Origin: Klebsormidium nitens
Taxonomy: Eukaryota > Streptophyta > Klebsormidiophyceae > Klebsormidiales > Klebsormidiaceae
DNA length: 25,959 bases
Reading direction: 5' to 3'
Assembly (NCBI GenBank): GCA_000708835.1
Contig: DF237318.1
Span: forward strand, 6,400 to 32,358
Under the pieces are notes generated by a model that saw only the letters and a list, made by a program, of their open reading frames with translations, made no database searches and was not told the DNA's origin. The translations under genes were made by a program, and so were the position numbers. Of the stretch, positions 19,801-25,959 are shown piece by piece. Positions within the stretch are counted from its first letter, which is position 1. Each line of letters starts with the position of its first letter.

Positions 19801-22800
19801 TTTGAGAAAAGTCTAGTCAACAGAACTACTTGAACCAAGTCTTGAGTCAGCACCCTGCCGTGTGAAATCAAACTCATACTGAAAGACATCCGCTTGCCTC
19901 TTAGATTGGTTTCGGCAGAAAGCTCGATGAATAAGTCGCTTATAAAGTCTGCTTTTCTGTCTTATAAAGTCCCTCCACCTCCACGTGCGCCCCTACCGCA
20001 TTCCCCTGCTTGCCGCCTATTTTTCGTGCCAGTACCGATCCAGCGCTGAAACTTGCCGTTCAAACCCGTTGAAGCTGAGATTACTCGCTTATGTGAGATT
20101 CGTTCCTTGTCCCGTCAGGTTCCCCCCCTCCGTGTGCGCCCCTCAGACATTCCCGCCTACCGCCTCCTGCCTGCGTCGCTGATTCTTCTGTATTTTCAAA
20201 CGTCAGGCTGAAATTGGATATTCACAGGGCTTGAGTTTTTCTAGGCTGCTTCTCTTTTCTTTCAGGTTCTCTCCCTCCGCGTGCCCCCCTTCGACACCCC
20301 CCCCCTCACTGCCTACTTTCTGCGCCAGTCCTAGTGTCGCTGGTTCTCAGAGACATTCCCTCGAGCATGTCAAACGTTCGGGCTGGACTGAGTGTTGATA
20401 TGCGGTAAAACCGTTTCTCCTTCAGGTCCCCCCCTTCCGCATGCCCCCGTTCCGACACCCCTCCCCTTACCGCCTACTTTCTGGGCCAGTATCGATCTTT
20501 CGCTGAGCAAAGTTCCTTGTCCCGTCAGGCTCCCCCCCTCCGCGTGCGCCCCTCCGACATTCCCCTCCTCCCTGCCTACTCACCCGTTCAGTTTGAGATC
20601 AAACAATAAGATGAAAACTTCTCTCGTCAGGTCCCCCCCATCCGCGTGCGCCCCTCCGACATCCCCCCCCTCACCGCCTACTTTCTGCGCCAGTACTGCG
20701 CGCAGCACGGCGCGCGCCCCATTGTGCCCACCTCGGAGGCGCTGCGCGCGCTGGAGACGAGCCCCTTCCCCGGAAACGTGCGCGAGCTCCAGGCGGTCCT
20801 GGAGCGGGCCGCGCAGAACATGGCGGACGGCGAGACGCGGCTCACTGCGGACGTCCTGTGGAATACCGCCAAGGTGGGGCCGGAAGTTGATTGAAAGTTT
20901 TTGACCTTATTCTTCTTCTTCTTCTTCCTTTCTGTGTGCAATGATCTGGCCACAAGCGTGGAGTCTGCAGACTCGTATACGCGGTATCGTAAAAGCTGGT
21001 CACAGGTCCGTACGCGTTTGGCAAGCTTCGAGTCGCTTTTCGGACAGAAGGCCCCCTCTTCGCCTGGACCTGCTCAAGGCGTGCCGCCCCATGCGCTCCT
21101 TCCCAGCCAAACGACCAGCAACATACTTTCACCCCTAAACAGCTCGACTTTCGTTCTAACCACTTTTTGACTACCTTTAACCATCTCTCGACGATCGCCC
21201 GTCTGATTCCCGTCTGATTCTGACCCGGCAAAACATTCCCCTCTTTGCAGCAAGGCCACGACTTCTTCCGCCTTTACTTCTGAAAGGAGGGGGGACGATA
21301 CACTTCAGTCGGAATAAGTCGTCTTCCCCTGCTTGCGCGCTCTATTGGTTCGCACACTCCAGTCGGACCTTGCTTGCGTGCTCTCTTGTTGCGAACCAAA
21401 CCAAAACCAACTCGCGCCATTCACAGCATGTTTACGCTGACCGTCTCCAGCTTTTCCATTCTCGCAGCAAGGCCACGACCCCTTCCGCCTGGACCTGCTC
21501 AAGGCGTACCCCCCCCTGCGCTCCTTCCTCCGCAGCGACTTCTGGCCACGGGAGATCAACTTCGGCTTCACCACCTACGTTTTCGCGGCAACCGTGGCGC
21601 TACTGCTGTTCGGGCCTCAAGACCGAGAGCACAACGTCGCGCTAACCGTCTTCTGGGCCTACTGGTGGCCCGTCCTCTTTCTGATCTACCCCTTTTTGGG
21701 CCGGGTCTGGTGCTCGGGTGAGAGTTCCGTTCCGGTCCGGTCCGTTCCATTCCGTTCCGTTCCGTGTATAAATTTGTGGCTACGGAACCCTGAGGTTTAC
21801 TCACGGACGGGTGTGAGCGGCTCGTGCCGGGCTGTTCCGTCGATTGTGTTTCTGTGTCTGCGAAACCAAAAGGCTCATCGATGAACGAGAGAAGCCCACT
21901 TCCTCACGGCTCGATGTCTAATGCATTTCAGGTCAGCCTGACTTTATATATTATTGGCTATATTCGTCATGTTTTTTCACTTGATCCCCAACGCATTCGA
22001 CGCCGGAAGGCTTGTTTCAAGCTCATCGTTTTCTGTTACGTTCAGCGACCTTGCTGGGACCGGCTCCGGTGCTCAAGCGAGGGCTTCGCACCGGGCGCCC
22101 CTCCTTTAAGGATGGAAACAATAAAATCGACCATTCTAGTTGCACATTGACTTTCTTAAGATACGAAATGATCCTTGTTGGGTTTCGCGGAGTCCGGTTG
22201 AGCGCAGCTCGACAAAGTGTAACGTTGCCCCTCATCCCAGCCAGAGAGCGTTCTTAGAAAGCACCGTTGCGTTACTTCAGCAACCCGAGAGTACAGCTGG
22301 CGGAATAATGAGTAATTAAAAGCTTATCACTAGAAGCTTAGAAAGCAAGGAACACCCGGGCGTTGCCATCTTGGCTTCCCGCGTTTTTGTCCAGCACCAG
22401 CCCGGCCCCACCTCATCTCTCCCGGAACCTATTCCAAGTCACCCATCCTTCTGAAGTCACTTCTTCTTAGGCTGCCACTCCTAAAAGCGCTAAACCTCTT
22501 ATTTGAAAGGACGGCTCTGACTATTTCCCGTCTCTATCCTGCAGTCTGCCCGTTTATGATCTATGGCGAACTGGTGCAGAAGTGGAGACTGGGCACGGGA
22601 GCCAAGCTCTTACAGTGGCCTAGAGAAACAGGTAGGGGTTGATTATCTATTCTGCACTGGGCTTCGTGGGACGCGTGTCACAGGGCGACCGATGGCCTGA
22701 AGTCTCACCTTCGCAGTCGCTCGAGAAAGCCACGTGCTTCAAATCCGCAACGACACGCAGTCGTTATCCTCTACGTGGATGTCCCGTCAATATCTAGTTC

Positions 22801-25430
22801 ACTGGGCTGATTTACCATATGTTAACAGCATTCAATACGCTGGGCTGACCGTTCATAAGCTTGAAAAAGCCAATACGCTTTTTCGCAGAGCAGCTATGGT
22901 GCTGACGAAAGCCTCTGGCGCTAGCCCTTCGCTCTGTGCGATTCTGACGCGACATATTGAGTATACTGCCAGGGTGAAGAATGGCAGAAGATTCGCTCTC
23001 TTGTGGTATAGTACGATTGACGAGTAGACGCCAACGCTTTCTCGCCTTTATGAACAGGGTTCCCATCTCTGTGGACAAATTTACTGTAGCCGGGTTCAGA
23101 AGTCCGAGCATTCCCTCGCATGACCTAGCATCACAAAGCCCCGAAAAGTAAGATTTGGAGTCGCACCAAATGCTCCCCGTGCATTTTTGCAGCCGAGACC
23201 TGGGGCCCCTGGTTCCTGGTGTCCCTCTTCGGTGCGATCCTGGTCTGGGAGGACGTGTGGCACCTCAGCTCGCACGCCGCGCTCTCCGCCGGCCTCCTCT
23301 TATTGATTACGTCAGGCGCCGTCATCTGTTCCGCCGTCTTCGAGCGCCGGCTGTGGTGCCGCTACCTGTGCCCCATCGGCGGAATGAACGGACTCTTCGC
23401 GAAAATGTCGATGACCGAAGTGCGCGCGCGCCAGGGCGTCTGCACCGGTGCGTTTTCCTCTCCCTCTCTAGTTGCGCGTCTTTGTCTGGAAGTGACGGCG
23501 TTTCTGTCACCTTGTAAGTCTTGGGTTTTGACGCGCCCGTTGGCCAGAGAAAGACTCTTCGACGGTGGATTCGCTGTTGGAGACAGCTGGAGACTTTCAT
23601 CCCAATAGAAAAGATGATACAAATTCTTGCGACCCGCCGGGTCTCAATGAGGGAGGCAAGCGGGTATCTTTCTGTTTGATCATATATGGAACTTGGATTG
23701 AGCGAGTTGCTTCGTTTGAGTTTGGAAACCTGCCCGGAAGCCAGGTTAGAGTTGACAGCAGTCTCCGTCTCTAACTTATGTCGAAACCGCATGGACTGAC
23801 TTGCCTAAAGTTTGGTTCGGATTTTGCCTGAGGGGAGGCCAATCGTCTGACTTCCTTATTTCACGTCAGCCCTTTACTTTCAATTGTGCCTCCGTAACCT
23901 CGACGATAACCGAAAGCCGATAAGGACACCTCTTCTGACGACCTTCCAATTTTCAAAAACCTCACCGCTCAGCATTTCACAGTCAGTCCGCATGATGCCC
24001 TTCCCGTCCTGACGTGGCCCTTCCCTCCGCAGCCACGTGTCAGACGTACCACTGCTACAAGGGCGGCCCGGCGGAGCCCCCCGAGGGCTTATCCACCGGT
24101 GGCTGTCCTGTTCACTCGCACCCGGCGCAGCTCCCGGACAACAAGAACTGCGTCCTGTGCATGGACTGCCTCAAAGCGTGCCCCCACACAAGCGTGGAAT
24201 TCAACCTGAGACCCCCCGGAGTGGATCTGTGGACCGGTCACAAGCCGGCCACGTCAGAGGTTACGCTCATGTTCATGCTGCTAGGGGGAGGTGCGCTTCG
24301 CCCACCCTTTGTTTCTGTTGCCGATTCTTCCCCGCAATCCTTGTGTGCGTTGTCCTCGTCACGGTCTTCTTCCTTGTACGACTTGGATTTTGTTTGCCGA
24401 CGGCTTTTCTGAGGAACGGGCTCAGTGGGTGTTGAATGTGAGCACCTTTGCGAGGACGGCGGTCTGAGTAGGCCCCTCTTTGTTCTTCTCGATCGGACAC
24501 ACGGAAGCAGCGGAATTTTCCGGAGTCCCCGGATAGACTGCCGCGGGGCTTTGCATTGCTCTGAAGATTTCCGAAACTGATCTTAGGGGCGATACTCATG
24601 CCCATGGAAGTGCTGTCGGCTGCGATACCAAAATCAGTGGCCCCTATCATGAAGCAATGACACTTCCGGAATAGTAAGCTTTGAAAATAGTAAGCTCACC
24701 AGCCTGGGACGGTTAGGGTTAGTTTGGGGGTTTTGTGTGGGTACGGGTGCGGAGCAGGTAGGTTTTGTGGGTTAGGATTTTAGTATTTGGTTTGAGCTTA
24801 CTGTTCCTGAAGCTTAGTTTCCTAAACTGTCGCGACATCCTATCACGTTGCATGGAGGAGGTGGGCCTGGCCTGCAACAAACGCTTACTCCCCACGCTGG
24901 CGTCATGTCTTTTTAACCTGTTTGCAGTGTACCTCCACCGCGCACCGCACCTCATGAGTCAACTCGGACTCGAGCCTCTCCTCCTCGACTCAAAGCCTAT
25001 CCATGTGGGGATCGCTTTGGCGCTTCTGTCCCTCCCTGGCTTTGTTGCTTTCGGAGTGGACTCAGCGACCCGCTTCTACTCCGAAACGCGGCGGGCCGTT
25101 AAACCCGCGCCGTTTCTGCACCTGGCGTATGGGTATCTTCCCTTAGTGTGGAGCGCTACACTCGCCCATTACTTGTTCCTTTTCCTAGTCGAGGGAGGGA
25201 CTCTTCTCCCCGTAACGGCAGCGACTGTCGGGTTTGAGGATCTAGGACTTCCAAGTTTTGTGGCCGACTCTTCTGTTGTAGGATTTCTTCAGGGGTCGGT
25301 TTTGATGGCGGGGGCCGGTCTGAGCTTGGCCCTCACTCGTAAGCTAGGGAAACGACCATGGAGCGCGTTGTGGCCCCAGTGCACGACGATTGTGGCTTTC
25401 ACGGCCGAGTTGTGGGCACTGATTCTATGA
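16786..25430 (+). CDS. Degenerate sigma-54 AAA+ / NapH-like polyferredoxin membrane fusion protein
   Basis: Core exons 16786-17091, 17644-17774, 18073-18286, 19125-19224, 19574-19674, 20631-20873, 21468-21717, 22545-22631, 23193-23447, 24033-24290, 24928-25430. All are GT-AG and the phases close to 2448 nt, or 815 residues. Residues 1-102 are rich in Ser, Lys and Arg with few acidic residues, like a plastid transit peptide. Residues 120-350 resemble a sigma-54 activator AAA+ domain: GNSRYAVRLR, Walker-A-like GEPGLEKD (153-160), ELFG (191-194), Walker-B-like GTLLLDNV (208-215), FPGNVREL (330-337). From about 366 it is a NapH/NosR/CcoG-type membrane module: C447-S-V-C450-P and C533-R-Y-L-C537-P at helix ends, then C561/565/570/587 and C602/605/608/612 for two [4Fe-4S] clusters, then about four more helices. 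No Fis-type DNA-binding domain follows. From memory, cyanobacteria have similar fusions with an N-terminal cyclic-nucleotide-binding domain. Likely a membrane redox protein; the substrate is unknown. Confidence 0.85.
17308..17592 (+). other. Possible additional N-terminal exons of the fusion gene
   Basis: The first intron of the core model contains coding-like sequence. From 17473 the frame reads SIIEQVINCLERIPSADI, then VRTFE, open to a TGA at 17617-17619. The ADxxRTFE pattern fits what I recall just before the AAA+-like domain in cyanobacterial relatives. An exon 17472-17592 (donor gtacgt) would join exon 17644 in phase, but the intron between them would be only 51 bases. It needs a phase-2 exon before it, and 17308-17360 fits numerically (TLMLCHPRILESDGF). 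Including both gives about 873 residues. The direct 17091-to-17644 join is also in phase, so alternative splicing is possible. Confidence 0.4.
18240..18810 (+). repeat. Tandem array of the 3' end of exon 3 with donor sites
   Basis: The true exon ends at 18286, encoding LHWLGDGTLLLDNVLQ. Copies follow at about 18391-18435 (LHWLGEGTLLLDHVHQ, donor gtagtc), at about 18556-18602 (frame damaged, still ending CATCAG then gtgcgt), and a badly decayed one at about 18768-18810. Spacing is roughly 150-210 bases. Intron sequence is repeated too, for example CGCCTGAGCAGGTTTCTG near 18339 and TTGCCTGAGCACTTTCTG near 18497. The repeated exon part encodes the Walker-B-like strand. Confidence 0.85.
19969..20700 (+). 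repeat. Six-copy tandem array of the start of exon 6
   Basis: The true exon begins at 20631 (VPPIRVRPSDIPPL). Five upstream copies have edges at about 19969, 20119, 20266, 20426 and 20529, each preceded by an AG and usually a pyrimidine tract ending GTCAG or TTCAG. The copies read VPPLRVRPSDIP (20119), VLSLRVPPFDTPPLTAYFLR then a stop (20266), VPPFRMPPF then frame loss (20426), and APPLRVRPSDIPLLPAYS (20529). The oldest-looking is at 19969. Spacing is 97-160 bases. Intronic words such as TTCCTTGTCCCGTCAGG are also shared. Only the last copy continues into the full exon. Confidence 0.88.
20909..20927. repeat. TTC trinucleotide microsatellite
   Basis: About six TTC units lie in the intron after exon 6 of the fusion gene. 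Confidence 0.8.
21030..21520 (+). repeat. Three-copy array of the start of exon 7
   Basis: The true exon starts at 21468 (QGHDPFRLDLLKAYPPLRSF). A copy at about 21249-21283 has a good acceptor (CTTTGCAG) and reads QGHDFFRLYF before a stop. A copy at about 21055-21110 matches the inner part (CGCCTGGACCTGCTCAAGGCG, reading RLDLLKACRPMRSFP) but has lost its proper edge. The array is therefore unequal in extent, as expected from successive tandem duplications followed by decay. Confidence 0.8.
21724..21765. repeat. TTCCG-type pentanucleotide repeat
   Basis: An imperfect run of CCGTT/CCGGT units begins seven bases after the donor of exon 7. It is pyrimidine-rich near a 5' splice site and is probably slippage-prone. 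Confidence 0.75.
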
Positions 25431-25959
25431 GAGAAGAGTATGTTAGGGAGACAGTTGGTTATGGGATTCCTCATGTGTGTAACATCGAACACAAGAGTCT
25501 GCTTTGCATAAACAGTGCTGGCTGACCTGAGACATCGGCAGATCGGTACTTGTAAGTGTGCAGTGGAGTTTGTTCCCGGATGGACCGGTGAAATAGGATT
25601 CATAGAAACAAGACTTGAATTTGGATGCACTCCAAAAACGCTTCGGTAGGACAATAAGCCGTTATTGGAAAGGTCGAAAGCTTTAGCTTACATCATTTGA
25701 CTTGCATCGGAGCAATTGTGGCACGTATGGACTTCATCATGGTTCCCTGGCAGCACACTCTATCTCAACGTGACCCACTCATTCAGCGATCGGAATTCTT
25801 CCGACAACTTCTGACATAGAACATATGAGTATACACCAGCCCCGTCAGAAAATTTATGCGCAACCACGAATGCCTTCCAATCGAGGATACATAGATTCGT
25901 CACGTACATGCGTTATATGCATACGCTCGCGAAACCAGTGTACTAAGGGGAAGGTCATC
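25431..25959. other. 3' flank of the fusion gene, nothing else supported
   Basis: About 530 bases follow the TGA at 25428-25430. TGTAA-type elements occur (for example near 25553) that could serve as algal poly(A) signals, but none is decisive. No open frame with coding character is seen on either strand. Confidence 0.45.

Noticed and set aside
24709-24725. GGTTAGGGTTAG resembling telomere repeat
   Set aside because: Only one full unit with a G-rich tail inside an intron; too short to be an interstitial telomeric array.
24765-24927. Upstream extension of the last exon of the fusion gene (frame open from 24765)
   Set aside because: The acceptor TTTGCAG at 24921-24927 matches the phase of exon 10, and the extension has no family-like sequence. 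It looks like open intron.

Overview
The window is nuclear DNA of a eukaryote. Three multi-exon, GT-AG spliced genes can be reconstructed, and none of the exons forms a bacterial-style operon. The likely host is a flagellate member of the green lineage, perhaps a streptophyte alga. This is inferred from two things: a ciliary transition-zone protein (RPGRIP1L type), and a gene of cyanobacterial flavour whose first exon looks like a plastid transit peptide. The species itself cannot be read from the sequence.

Layout: (1) 136-2524, plus strand, the 3' part of an unrecognised gene with 7 exons whose 5' end may lie outside the window. (2) 2525-4259, a convergent 3'-3' intergenic region with two hairpin-forming inverted repeats. 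(3) 4260-15284, minus strand, a 17-exon gene. Its phases close perfectly to a 1480-residue RPGRIP1L-like protein: coiled coils, two C2 domains, and a C-terminal C2-like RPGR-interacting domain. (4) 15285-16785, about 1.5 kb of divergent promoter region. (5) 16786-25430, plus strand, 11 core exons closing to an 815-residue protein. It has a transit-peptide-like N-terminus, a degenerate sigma-54-activator AAA+ domain, and a NapH/NosR/CcoG-like membrane polyferredoxin with two internal Cys-Pro motifs and two ferredoxin-type clusters. (6) 25431-25959, 3' flank.

Two observations stand out. The first is the last gene: a bacterial-type transcription-activator ATPase, with its sigma-contact loop deleted and its catalytic motifs eroded, fused to an electron-transfer membrane module. 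The second is an architectural oddity seen in at least two of the genes. Short segments spanning an exon-intron border are tandemly duplicated inside the introns, giving arrays of decoy splice sites with attached exon fragments. The clearest is a run of six copies of one exon start between 19969 and 20700. The arrays occur on both the acceptor and the donor side, so the process appears local and recurrent rather than gene-specific.

All exon models were made by hand from splice consensus, reading phase and recalled family patterns. No transcript evidence or database search was available.
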